A stretch of 64,000 nucleotides of DNA from Carya illinoinensis (Eukaryota; Streptophyta; Magnoliopsida; Fagales; Juglandaceae), in contig NC_056756.1 in the NCBI RefSeq assembly GCF_018687715.1, positions 34,932,480-34,996,479 of the forward strand, read 5' to 3'. The notes beneath the pieces were generated by a model that did not search any database, had not been told where the DNA came from, and was given only the letters and a program-made list of their open reading frames with translations. This document shows, piece after piece, positions 48,556 through 59,015 of the stretch. Made by a program: the position numbers and the translations under genes. The stretch's first letter is position 1; each line of letters opens with the position of its first letter.

Positions 48556-48901
48556 ATTTTGTTTGGAAACGTACACAAGGTATTTCATCTTATCTCATTT
48601 CAAAATTTTACATAATTTTTCTAAATCTTAAGTATCACTCAAATATAAATACTTTTAAATTTCAAATCTTCAACTTTACCATCTTATCATTATTACTTGT
48701 TCCTTACAACTTTCTCAAACTTAAAAAAAAAACATATAATAATTCAATTTATTTTAACTTTATAATATTTTTATTTAAATTTTTTTTCTCATTTTAAGAA
48801 ACTCAAAAAAATATCTTTACCTAAACCATTTTACTATTATTCACAAATTATTATACTACTATTCAAGGATTCATCAATTCATCTTATTTTTCAAACTAAG
48901 T
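48556..48901. mobile_element. MITE-like element upstream of the terpene synthase
   Basis: Left end GATTTTGTTTGGAAACG and reverse right end AACTTAGTTTGAAAAATAAG form imperfect inverted repeats, each followed by TTATCTCAT- or AGATGAATTG-type sequence as in the MITE at 39947. AT-rich core without genes. No clean target duplication was seen. Confidence 0.45.
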
Positions 48902-49007
48902 TTATTTTATATTACCATATATATACATTAGATTATAATAAATATATATATATATATATTATACAAGTACGGTATGCATGCGGCGTTGTCGGTATGTATG
49001 CAACGTA

Positions 49008-49020
49008 TCTATATATAAGT
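49008..49020 (+). promoter_or_regulatory. TATA box of the terpene synthase gene
   Basis: TCTATATATAAGT lies about 102 bp before the ATG at 49122. The leader contains A/C-rich transcribed-looking sequence from about 49040. It is the only good TATA upstream of the gene. Confidence 0.65.
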
Positions 49021-49121
49021 GGCCTTGCATAAGTTGTTCATTCACGAGTACAACACTTGAAGAACAAGAAGCACTAAGCCAACTCAGTCTCCATTTATAC
49101 ACCAATTAGTTGTTCTACAAA

Positions 49122-49276
49122 ATGTCTCTGCTTACAGTTTCAGGGATTCCTTCTGAAACCCAGAATCCAAGCTGTATATCTGTTGTAAAACGTCCGTTGG
49201 CAACTTTTCACCCAAGCATTTGGGGAGATCATTTCATCTCTTATAATAGCAAGTCCATGGTAGTTGAATATTTGTG

Positions 49277-49359
<83 letters not shown>

Positions 49360-51873
49360 TCAAATACTTAAGAGTCTTGAAATGCATATTATGATATACC
49401 ATCTTTGTGCTGTAGGAGATTCCCTCTGAGAGCTTGGAGAAAGTTCAAAGGCTGAAGGAAAAAGTGCAGAGCTTGCTGATGGCTCCCGTCGATGATATAT
49501 CACAAAAGTTGGAGCTGATTGATGCGATCCAACGCTTAGGCGTGTCTTACCATTTTGAAATTGAGATTGATAACATACTCCAACAAATTCACAACAAGAA
49601 TGACGACACTGGAGACTCTGACGACCTCTACACTGTTTCTCTCCGTTTTCGCTTACTGAGGCAGCAGGGTTATAACACTCCGAGTGGTAAGTAGTACTAA
49701 TATGACTATTCAAATAAAAGAATAAAGAAAAAATGGAACTAGAGCATGCAACTTGATGGGTGCTTCATCAAAATGCGTATTCGGCACTGTATTGTTTCTC
49801 ATAGAAAATATATATTGGTATTGTTTTGTTTACGGAAACTTCAGCTGCACAGATCACATACATGTGCTCATGTGTTGGGTTGATAATGCAGATGTTTTCA
49901 GCAAGTTTAAGGACAGTGAAGGGAACTTTAAGGAATCAATTATTCACGATGTGCGAGGTATTTTAAGCCTTTATGAAGCTTCGCATATGGGGGTGCGTGG
50001 AGAAGATATACTTGATGAAGCACTTCATTTTACTACAACGCAACTCAAGTCGATGGTGAGTAATTTAAACCCTTCTGTTGCTGCCCAAGTGCGTCGTGCC
50101 TTAGAGCGGCCGCTTCGAAAATGGATGCCAAGGTTAGAGGCGAGACATTATTTTTCTACCTACCCCGAAACTGCTTCATTTAATGAAGTTGTTCTCAACT
50201 TCGCCAAGTTGGATTTTAACATACTACAGCGGCTACACCAGAAGGAAGTTTCCGAGCTCTCGAGGTAATTAAGGCCATATAGATCACATGGTATCGCACT
50301 TCATTATATAATATATAACTGTTCGTGTTAATTTTGTATATGCATATATGGCAAGATTTGATGTCAGTTTGCGTTGCAATTCTTGCTTAGGCGGTGGAAA
50401 GAAGATTTAGGGGTCCCGGAAAAGATATCGTATGTCCGAGATAGAGTGGTGGAGTTGTACTTCATGTGGATTTTGGGACCGTACTTTGAACCCCAATATT
50501 CTCAAGGGCGGATGATGCTTGGCAAAGTGGCCTCCGTGGTCTCAATAATGGATGATACATATGATGCCTATGGTACATTTGAAGAGCTTAAACTCTTTAC
50601 CGATGCAATTATAAGGTTAACTTAAAGCTCTTCTATCGGATCCAGAATTAACGTCTCGGAACTTTTTTTTTTTTTTTTTTTTTTCTAGTCATCAGGACCA
50701 GAAACTTGACTGGTCCGTTTTCTTTTCTTTTTTACATTTTTAATAAATTAATAACTTTCAGGTGGGATAACTTCTGCATAGAGCAACTCCCAGAGTACAT
50801 GAAATCTACCTATAAAGCACTCTTGGATGTTACTAAGGAAATTGAGGAAGAGATGTCCAAAGAAGGAAGGATATACGGCCTTCACTATACAAAGGAAGCA
50901 GTACGACATGACCAACAATTAATCACTTTTACTGGCCTCTTTTTTCACTAAATTTTGAATTTTTATACTCTGAATGTTTTCATGGTTTTTAATGCAACCA
51001 GATCAAAAGGCTAGCTCAAGCCTACCTTATTGAAGCCAAATGGATGAAGGAAAAATATACACCCACGGTGGAGGAGTACATGAGTAACGCCCTAGTAACC
51101 GGTGGCTACTCTACACTTGTAACCTTATCTTTTCTTGGCATGGGAGATGCAACAAAGGAGGTCTACGAATGGGCTTGCGGTAACCCTAAGATTGTTAAAG
51201 CAGCAGAAACGATATGCAGACTCATGGATGACCTTGTTTCTGCTGAGGTATACAACATGGGACGTTAGCTTTTAGGATTTCATTAAGGATATAAAATATA
51301 TAATAAAATTTACTATTTTTTCTCATTAGGTTAGCTTTTAGGACAAATAGTAATTTCACATTCATGGGACCAAAGCAAAAGTTTTGAATTTGATCTTAGA
51401 TTTCACACTTTACCATATTAGTTAAATATTCGACGTGTTGGTAATGTCCGCTTATTATTCCAAGCTCTACACTCGGTAGGCAATGTGCCAACATCAATTT
51501 GGCAGTCCCACAAGCTAATCTTAATTATGTCGTTGATGTTTGAAATAAAATCACTAAATGTTTCTATCTTTTGCTGCAGTTTGAGAAAGAGAGAGGACAC
51601 GTTGTCTCTGCCCTCGACTGCTATATGAAGCAGCACGGTGTCTCAAAGCATGAGGCAGAAGAAGAATTTAAGAAGCAGATCGTGAATGCATGGAAAGATA
51701 TTAACAGCGACTTCCTCAAACCTACTCAAGTGCCAAAGCATTTCCTAGATCGCGTTCTCAATCTCGCACGTGTAATGGATTTTGTTTACAAGGATGATGA
51801 TGCATACACAAACGTTACACAAGTGATAGTAGACGGTATCACTTCATTGCTTGTTGATCCAGTGCCGATATGA
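49122..51873 (+). CDS. Sesquiterpene synthase, TPS-a type (germacrene D synthase-like), seven exons
   Basis: Class I terpene synthases ionise prenyl diphosphate with Mg2+ and cyclise it; TPS-a members usually turn farnesyl diphosphate into sesquiterpenes in the cytosol. Exons: 49122-49259, 49416-49686, 49892-50264, 50391-50615, 50762-50900, 51002-51247, 51580-51873. All introns are GT-AG, phases join cleanly, and the total is 1686 nt (561 aa), the usual length. Motifs: RPx8W at residues 24-34 ([11 protein letters not shown]), RDR at 277-279, DDTYD at 315-319, and the NSE/DTE motif DDLVSAEFE at 458-466 across the last intron. No plastid transit peptide is visible. The seven-exon plan is typical of TPS-a. 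The product is not predictable from sequence; germacrene D synthase-like is a family label. The ATG has a good context (ACAAAATG), and no break was seen. Confidence 0.93.
49280..49359. repeat. (TC)n and (TA)n compound microsatellite in terpene synthase intron 1
   Basis: About 29 TC units (49280-49339) run straight into about 10 TA units (49339-49359), taking up half of the 156-bp first intron. Confidence 0.95.
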
Positions 51874-51914
51874 GTCTATCAAGCATCAATTCAGAATGCT
51901 GGCCTATATATGAT

Positions 51915-51920
51915 AATAAA
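51915..51920 (+). terminator. Candidate poly(A) signal of the terpene synthase
   Basis: AATAAA 42 bp after the stop codon. Plant signals are loose, so this is a candidate only. Confidence 0.4.
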
Positions 51921-52799
51921 CGTACGTACCATGCGTCGACGGCCTATATATATGTGTTTACTTTATCCATGTAAGGAATTTCAACGACAGTAATAAGACG
52001 TACAATAACTAAACTTTGAATTTACAAAGAAGCCATCTGTATCTGTGTGTGTCTATATATATATGTGTGTGTGTGTGTGGCGGTCATGCGTCAATATATA
52101 AACAAAAAAAAAAAAAAAAAAGAAAGAAAGAAAGAAAAAGAAAAGAAAGAAAGAAAAAAAAAAAGGAAAGAGTTTATGCTAAATTATTTATGACGAAAAT
52201 AGATTCATTTTATTAAAATAATTGGATAAAGTAATATTTAAAATAAAGTAATTAAATAATTAAATTCTCTGCCATCGTATTCTTTCAAACTTTAAAATAA
52301 AGTAATATTTTAATAATAAATTGTGTAGAAATTGTGTATGGACCGGATAGCATTTTTCATTATTATATAATACTATCACAGCAACTGGATGAAAATATAC
52401 TAGGGATCATATATAATTTTAATGGTACCGGAGAAATCAACCACGTGAACGGAAAAAGTACAGATTGATAGTGCAGGGGAGAATTTAAATTACTCAGTTC
52501 TGTTCGACGGTTTGTCATAGCTAAGGATGATTTAAAAATAAAAAGTTAAGGTACGAAAATTGATCTGACTTGCTTGCAGTCTTAATTTTCACCTCGAGTT
52601 GAAGACTACGACCAAGTACAAACAGCCGCTTTGCTTGAAAATATAGCTTACATGCGGGTAATTACTTGTTAATAAATTAAAACATATTAGATTTAGAAAA
52701 ATTTATATTTGTTTATCAACCTCATTTAAATAATTTTAATGTACATATTTGAAATTTATAATTTTTTAGTCTTAAATTTTACACGATACCTTCCAACAT
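51921..52799. other. Gene-free spacer between terpene synthase and Copia element
   Basis: Contains a GT repeat (about 52061-52079) and an A-rich AAAG/GAAA tract (52102-52163). The open frame over these is an artefact. An isolated CACGTG word lies at 52442-52447. Nothing else is supported. Confidence 0.5.
52102..52163. repeat. A-rich (AAAG)n tract
   Basis: Poly(A) of about 19 bases followed by AAAG/GAAAA repeats. Confidence 0.85.
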
Positions 52800-52804
52800 A
52801 TCAC

Positions 52805-52997
52805 TGTTGAGGATAATTGTGAATCATATCCTCTTTGATTATAGGAGATATTTTTGGGTGATAGTTTTCATAATTAGTTATGTAATATACGATTGTATAT
52901 CCTTCCATTTCTGTACAAAATTGTCAACTTGTACTTTTTCCTATAAATGAAAACGTCTTCACCAAAGCCAAGTATGGTGATTTTACAAACCTTCTCA
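52805..52997 (+). repeat. 5' LTR of the Copia element
   Basis: 193 bp, TGTTGAGG...CTTCTCA. Contains CCTATAAATGAAAACG near its 3' part (52941-52956), a likely promoter TATA. Confidence 0.95.
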
Positions 52998-53008
52998 TGG
53001 TATCAGAT
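52998..53008 (+). promoter_or_regulatory. Primer binding site of the Copia element
   Basis: TGGTATCAGAT starts directly after the 5' LTR and matches the initiator Met-tRNA 3' end used by most plant Copia elements. Confidence 0.85.
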
Positions 53009-53037
53009 TCCTTTCTGGATTAACCTCCGTCGATCCA

Positions 53038-56000
53038 ATGGCTTCTAACTCCTCTGTTCCTCTTCAAACGATGGTTCATATGATCATCATCAAGCTTTCC
53101 TCTACCAACTATCTTCTCTGGCGTAATCAAGTTCTTCCCCTTCTTAACTCTCAAAACCTTCTTGGTTACATTGATGGCTCTCTTCCTGAGCCTCCCGAAA
53201 CTATTTCTTCTGATTCTTCCCTTGTTCCAAATCTGAAGCACGCTGCTTGGAAATCTGAAGATCAGCGTCTTCTTATTCTTCTTCTTTCCTCTCTCACGGA
53301 AGAAGCTATGACAGAGGTGATTGGTCTCTCCACCTCTCACACTGTTTGGATTGCACTGGAGTCCTCTTCAGTCACCGATCGAAGACCCGTGAGATTCGTC
53401 TCAAGGATGACCTGCAACTTCTGAAACGGGGTACTCGTTGTGTCACTGAGTATTCTCGCTCCTTTAAGGCATTGTGCGATCAGTTGGCTGCCATGGGTCG
53501 TCCTGTTGACGACACCGACAAGGTTCACTGGTACCTTCGTGGTCTTGGTCCTGAATTTGTTAATTTTTCAACTGTCCAGCTTTCTATTTCTCCTCTGCCA
53601 CTCTTTCGTGATCTCGTTCCCAAAGCCGAAAGCTCTGAGATATTTCAAAAATCTTTTGAAGCACCTGCTGCTTCCTCGGCTGCTTTCACTGCCATGAAAG
53701 GCTCCTCTGGTGCATCCCGTAATGGTGGGAATCGAAAATCACGTGGCAAAGGTGGCTTCTCACATGCTGGTCGTGGCAAGGGCCGTGGGCAGTATAATCC
53801 TCGCTGCCAGATTTGCCGCAATGAGGGACACACTGCAGAACGATGTCGTGATCGATATGCCCGGGCTGATTCTCATGCCCAGATTGCTGAAGCTTTCTCT
53901 CAATGCTCTCTTGAAGGTTTCGATGTTGTCTGGTACACAGATACTGGAGCTTCTGCACACATGACTCCTGATTGCTCTCAGTTGGATAAGGCTGAACCTT
54001 ATAATGGTAAGGATTGTGTAATCGTTGGTAATGGAGCTTCCTTACCGATCACCCACACTAGTACTCATTCTCTATCTAAAAATATCACTCTGTTGGATGT
54101 TTTAGTCGTTCCTCAACTTACCAAAAACTTGTTATCCATCAGTAAATTAACCTCTGATTATCCACTTTCCATTACTTTCACTGATACGTCTTTTACCATA
54201 TAGCACCGCGCAACAGGAAAGGTAGTGGCAACCGGTCGTTGTGAAGATGGTCTTTATGTGCTTGAATGCAGTCATTCGGCGCTTCTCTCTGCTCTTCAAA
54301 ATAATTCTCTTCGTGCTTCTTATGATCTTTGGCATGCACGTTTGGGTCATGTTACTCATTCGGTTATTTCTCTATTGAATAAAAAAGGGCATCTTTCTGT
54401 TACTTCTTTACTACCTTCTCCTACTCTATGTGTTTCTTGTCAAACTGCTAAAAGCCACAGATTGCCTTTTATCTCTAATGATAGGCGCTCTTCACATATT
54501 TTAGATCTTATCCATTGTGATATTTGGGGCCCCGCACTCGTTACGTCTATTTCTCATTATCGCTATTATATTATTTTTATTGATGATCACTCTCGCTTCA
54601 CATGGTTTTATCCCATGACATTAAAATCTCAAGCCTTCAACATTTTTTTGCAATTTCAAACTTTTGTTGAAGTTCAATTTTCTCGCAAAATCAAAAGCTT
54701 TCAAAGTGACGGGGGGGCTGAATTTATGAGTCATCGTTTTCACACTCATCTCCTTGCTTCCGGCATCCATCACCAAATGTCGTGTCCCTATACTCCATCT
54801 CAAAATGGTCGAGCTGAACGAAAACATCGGCATGTCACTGAAACTGGTCTTGCCATGTTATTTCAGTCTCATGTCCCTTTAGCTTGCTGGGGTGACGCAT
54901 TCAGCACCGCTGTCTACACTATCAATCGGTTGCCCACACCTGTTCTTGATGGGCTCTCTCCCTATGAGGTATTGTATGGTAAGCCGCCCACCTATGAAAA
55001 TTTTCATCCTTTTGGCTGTCGTGTTTTTCCTTATTTAGGAGACTATGCATCTCATAAGTTTGCTCCCCGGAGTGCTGCTTGTATTTTTCTTGGTTATAGC
55101 ATGTCTCATAAGGGCTTTCGGTGTCTTGATCCCACTTCTCAACGTATTTATATCACACGGCATGCTCGTTTTGATGAACTGAATTTTCCTTTTGCTGGTT
55201 CCTCTTCCTCACGGTCTCCTCAAACTTTGGACATCTCTATCTTTTGTGAGCCTGTTTTAGATTCCCTTTCCCCTGTCCCTACATCTTCTGCTCCATTATC
55301 ATCTGTTACATCTTCTTTATCGTTGCCATGTGTGCCTTGTACTGCTGATTCTTTTGGTGTTTCAGTGCAGCATTCTCCAGCTGATCCCTTACCACCAGCT
55401 GATTCCTTCGCACCAGCGTCACCTTCTGCAGTTGATGCCTCGTGCCCTGCTCCCATTGCTTCCGCTACTCTCCCTGCCGAGTCTGCTCCAGCTGCATCTA
55501 ATCATCACCCGATGATTACTCAGGCTAAGGCTGGTGTCTTTAAGCCTAAAGTTAATGCTTATGTTTGTTCCTTGCTTGCTTCTCCTTTGTTTCATTCTCT
55601 CATGGCTACAAAGGAACCCAAAGGTTTCAAGTCTGCAGCTAAGGATCCAGGATGGATTGCCGCGATGGATGAAGAAATTCATGCTCTTTCTTCCAATCGC
55701 ACTTGGGACTTGGTCCCTCGTCCCTCCAACACCAATATTGTTGGTTCCAAGTGGGTCTTCCGTGTCAAATACTTGGCTAATGGCACCATTGATTGTCTCA
55801 AGGCTCGTCTCGTTGCTAAAGGATATTCTCAACTCCCTGGTCTTGACTTTACAGACACTTTTAGTCCCGTCATCAAGGCATCTACTGTGCGTGTTGTTCT
55901 TTCTCTTGCTGTCTCAAACCGGTGGCCCTTACATCAATTAGATGTCAAGAACGCCTTCCTCAATGGTTTTCTGCAAGAAGATGTCTACATGGAACAACCT

Positions 56001-57197
56001 CCGGGTTATGTCGATTCAAGATTCCCTAATCATGTTTGTAAGCTGAAGAAGGCACTTTATGGCCTGAAGCAAGCTCCTTGTGCCTGGTTTCATCGCTTCA
56101 GTTCCCTTTTGCTTCGTCTTGGTTTTCTCTGCAGTCATGCTGACACATCTCTTTTTGTTCTCACTCGCTCTGGCAGCATTATCTATCTATTGCTCTATGT
56201 TGATGATATTGTTGTTACGGGCAATGATACTGCTTTACTTCAGGATTTTATTCAGAGCCTCCATTATGAATTTGCTACCAAAGACTTGGGCTCCTTGAGT
56301 TATTTTCTTGGTCTTGAAGTGTCCTCCTCTGCCACCAGACTCTTTTTGAGTCAAGCCAAATATGCTCATGATATTCTTGCTTGTGCTCAACTCCTTGATA
56401 GCAAGCCGGTCTCCACCCCCATGGTTGTTTCTCAACGACTTTCCTGTGATGGTGATCCTTTCTCTGATCCCACCTTTTATCGTTCCATGGTGGGTGCCTT
56501 GCAGTATTTGACTATTACTCGTCCTGATCTTGCCCATGCTGTAAATTCTGTTAGTCAATACATGCAATCTCCTACTATTGATCACTTCCAAGCAGTCAAG
56601 CGCATTCTTCGCTATGTCAAGGGAACACTTCATTATGGGTTGTCTTTTTCTCTTTCTCCGCCCACGGGTATTCTTGCCTATTCTGATGCTGACTGGGCTG
56701 GTTGCCCTGACACTCGTCACTCCACTTCCGGCTATGCGATCTTTCTTGGTGAAAATCTTGTTTCATGGAGTGCCAAGAAATAGCCCACTGTTTCTCGCTC
56801 CAGTTGTGAATCCGAGTATAGAGCATTGGCTCTCACTGCCTCTGAAGTTACTTGTCTCTCTCATCTCCTTCAGGATCTCAAGGTCTCTTTGAAGCATCGG
56901 CCCTTGCTCCTCTGTGATAACAAGAGTGCAATTTTTCTCACTCTTAATCCCGTTTCTCACAAACGGGCTAAACACATTGATCTCGACTATCATTTTGTAT
57001 GTGAGCTCGTTGCCTCGGGTGCCATTCAGCCCCAATATGTGCCATCTCACCTGCAAGTTGCTGATGTGTTTACAAAGAGCCTCTCTCGCCCCCTCTTTAC
57101 CTTTTTTCGTTCCAAGCTTCGCGTTCGGATCAATCCCGCGCTTCGCTTGCAGGGGGGTGTTGAGGATGATTGTGAATCATATCCTCCTCGATTATAG
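53038..57197 (+). pseudogene. Copia gag-pol polyprotein (one frameshift, two stops)
   Basis: A single polyprotein layout broken in three places. The gag start at 53038 (MASNSSVPLQTMVHM) runs to a one-base frame change near 53366-53371. From there one frame continues to 57197 except for TAG at 54201-54203 and TAG at 56781-56783. In order: gag with YLLWRNQVLPLL; a CCHC knuckle (CQICRNEGHTAERC, about 53806-53847); protease WYTDTGASAHM (about 53931); integrase zinc site (HARLGH, CVSCQTAK) and core (HCDIWGP, FQSDGGAEF, NGRAERKHR); reverse transcriptase (QLDVKNAFLNGFLQEDVYM, ALYGLKQAPCAWF, catalytic YVDD at 56196-56207); RNase H (YSDADWAG, CESEYRALA). The 852-codon open stretch 54225-56783 shows recent decay only. 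Confidence 0.93.
57150..57157 (+). promoter_or_regulatory. Polypurine tract of the Copia element
   Basis: CAGGGGGG directly before the 3' LTR at 57158; primes plus-strand DNA synthesis in such elements. Confidence 0.75.
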
Positions 57198-57350
57198 GAG
57201 ATATTTTTGGGTGATAGTTTCCATAATTAGTTATGTAATATACGATTGTATATCTTTCCATTTCTGTACAAAATTGTCAACTTGTACTTTTTCCTATAAA
57301 TGAAAACGTTCTCACCAAAGCCAAGTATGGTGATTTTACAAACCTTCTCA
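57158..57350 (+). repeat. 3' LTR of the Copia element
   Basis: 193 bp, same ends as the 5' LTR. Seven differences were counted by hand, six of them simple transitions or a CT/TC exchange. Confidence 0.95.
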
Positions 57351-57355
57351 ATCAC

Positions 57356-59015
57356 AATGTAATATAAATTTAGAAAAAATCTAGCTGCAAACATAACTGC
57401 ATATTAATATGTGTACCAATCTAATGTGATTGGTCAAAAAGTAAATTTTATTAAAAACAGTATTAATTTAAATTTTAAATATAAATGAATCAGTATTAGT
57501 ACACGACTTTATTTATACGTAGCAGAACTCATAAATTTATAAGTAGAATTTTTTCTAGATGGGTTTAACTTTGATTTCATCTTTGATAGCTTCTAAAACG
57601 TTTTCTTTTTTATTTAATCTTGATAGCTTGGTTCAATCCTGCAAGAAATAAGAACACAAAATAGATCATAAGATTTTAAAATATAACAAAATATAAGCAA
57701 AATGAGATTAGGAAAGACCATCACATTCATGCCGAAATAGAGGAATACAGATCAGAGATACCCACCAGAGAATTCATCCAGAACAAGAAAAGGATAAAAA
57801 AAAGAAATTCAAATGAAACCTGAGCAAAAAACAAAAAAATTCAGTTATCATTCGGCTATGGCCTTAATGAATTGCTTTATCATTTCCAATGTTGCGGGTT
57901 GTTTCTTTGTTTTTCTATTTTATATATTCTACTTGCTTGAAGTTCTAAAGTCGGATCATGACTTGACACGGTCCAAAAATCTTATAATACGAATAACATT
58001 AAATACCATTAGAGTGTTTGGAGGTTATGGTCTATAATCATACCATAGAACTGCAACCATCCAACCAATAAAAGAGTAGTAGATAATAATAATGTATCAT
58101 GTAGTGATCTGGTAGGCCAAAGGTTCATAGAAACAAGCGACCAAATAAAATCCACAAAGCCTAGTCGTTTAGTAGTTTCTCCAATATTCCATTTGTTTTG
58201 TAGTTTCTGAAGCTGAAGTGCTGAATATCATCATGATCTGATTTTCTTTTTTCTTATATCTTGTTTGTGGGGTCTAAGGTCAGGGATGTATTGGTTTCAG
58301 TATTTTGTTGGGCAGTGCAAGTGGTGAGCTTTTTCTTGGTAAATGGATACATATTGTAGAGGTTTTGTGATGTTATCATATCCTATCAACCAACGTCGTT
58401 CAACCCCTGCAGTTGATGATGAGCTAAGCTTAGTTAATTTGGTAGGTTTGCTGGTCCTCCAACAATCAAAAAGTCTATAGACAACCGAGCTTTATCCCCA
58501 CTGCATCACCGTGTCCTACGTGGCATAGAAAAAAAAACGACATCGTTTTCTAATTTAATTTCCAAATGAAGAAGACGCGGTAGATTCAAACCCCGAAAAC
58601 AGAAATTGATTCGTCTCTCCATCCCCAGCATCGTCCCCACGAAGCCAGCCTCCAAATCTGCCCTGAAAACTCGCATCCCCCCACGAAGCCAGCCTCCAAA
58701 TCTGCCTTGAAAACTCGCATCCACCCACGAAGCTGGCCTCCATCCCCATCGAAACCCGCGAGGCTGACCCAAGCTATGCACCAAGCTATATAGCTCGATG
58801 CTCTGGTCCACGCCTCACGTTCTCCCCTGTAGAATTCATTTCTTGGGACCCATATCTAAGTCCTTTCCCTTGTCACGGCAGATCTTATACCATAACAAGT
58901 AAGCCCTTTTGTTCTCCTCGCAGAGTCGCAGGTTTCGCTAGTTTCTTTGTTATCGTCGCCAATCAAGACCGGTTTATTGGGGCCAGTGTTGTGTAATTTG
59001 TATTCAGTTCATGCA
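57356..59015. other. Intergenic stretch upstream of the glutathione peroxidase pseudogene
   Basis: AT-rich to about 58480 without a supported gene; the open frame 57813-58037 has no known domain. From about 58500 the sequence becomes GC-richer with TACGTGGCA (58517-58525), ACGACATCGTTTTC (58537) and the 44-bp repeats listed separately, which fits an old promoter or 5' leader of the peroxidase copy downstream. The minus-strand open frames at 58506-58811 are generated by those repeats. Confidence 0.45.
58637..58747. repeat. 44-bp tandem repeat, two and a half copies
   Basis: Units at 58637-58680 and 58681-58724 differ at two or three positions; a shortened, diverged third unit (CCACGAAGCTGGCCTCC) starts at 58725. 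Confidence 0.9.

Larger units (their letters stand above)
52800..57355 (+). mobile_element. Complete Ty1/Copia retrotransposon (decayed)
   Basis: The element runs from 52805 to 57350 (4546 bp) with 193-bp LTRs at both ends and a perfect 5-bp target duplication ATCAC (52800-52804 and 57351-57355). A primer binding site follows the 5' LTR, and a polypurine tract precedes the 3' LTR. Domain order gag-protease-integrase-reverse transcriptase-RNase H is Copia type. Short LTRs and total size suggest the Ale/Retrofit lineage, which is a guess. The LTRs differ at 7 of 193 positions by hand alignment, so it is not a very recent insertion. Confidence 0.95.

Noticed and set aside
52016..52216. Lys-rich open frame
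   Set aside because: Translation of GT and AAAG microsatellites.
55419..55832. 137-codon minus-strand open frame, and other minus frames in 54000-57000
   Set aside because: Reverse shadows of the Copia polyprotein.
58506..58811. 101-codon minus-strand open frame with repeated FRGRFGGWLR-like units
   Set aside because: Produced by the 44-bp tandem repeat; no homologue recognised.
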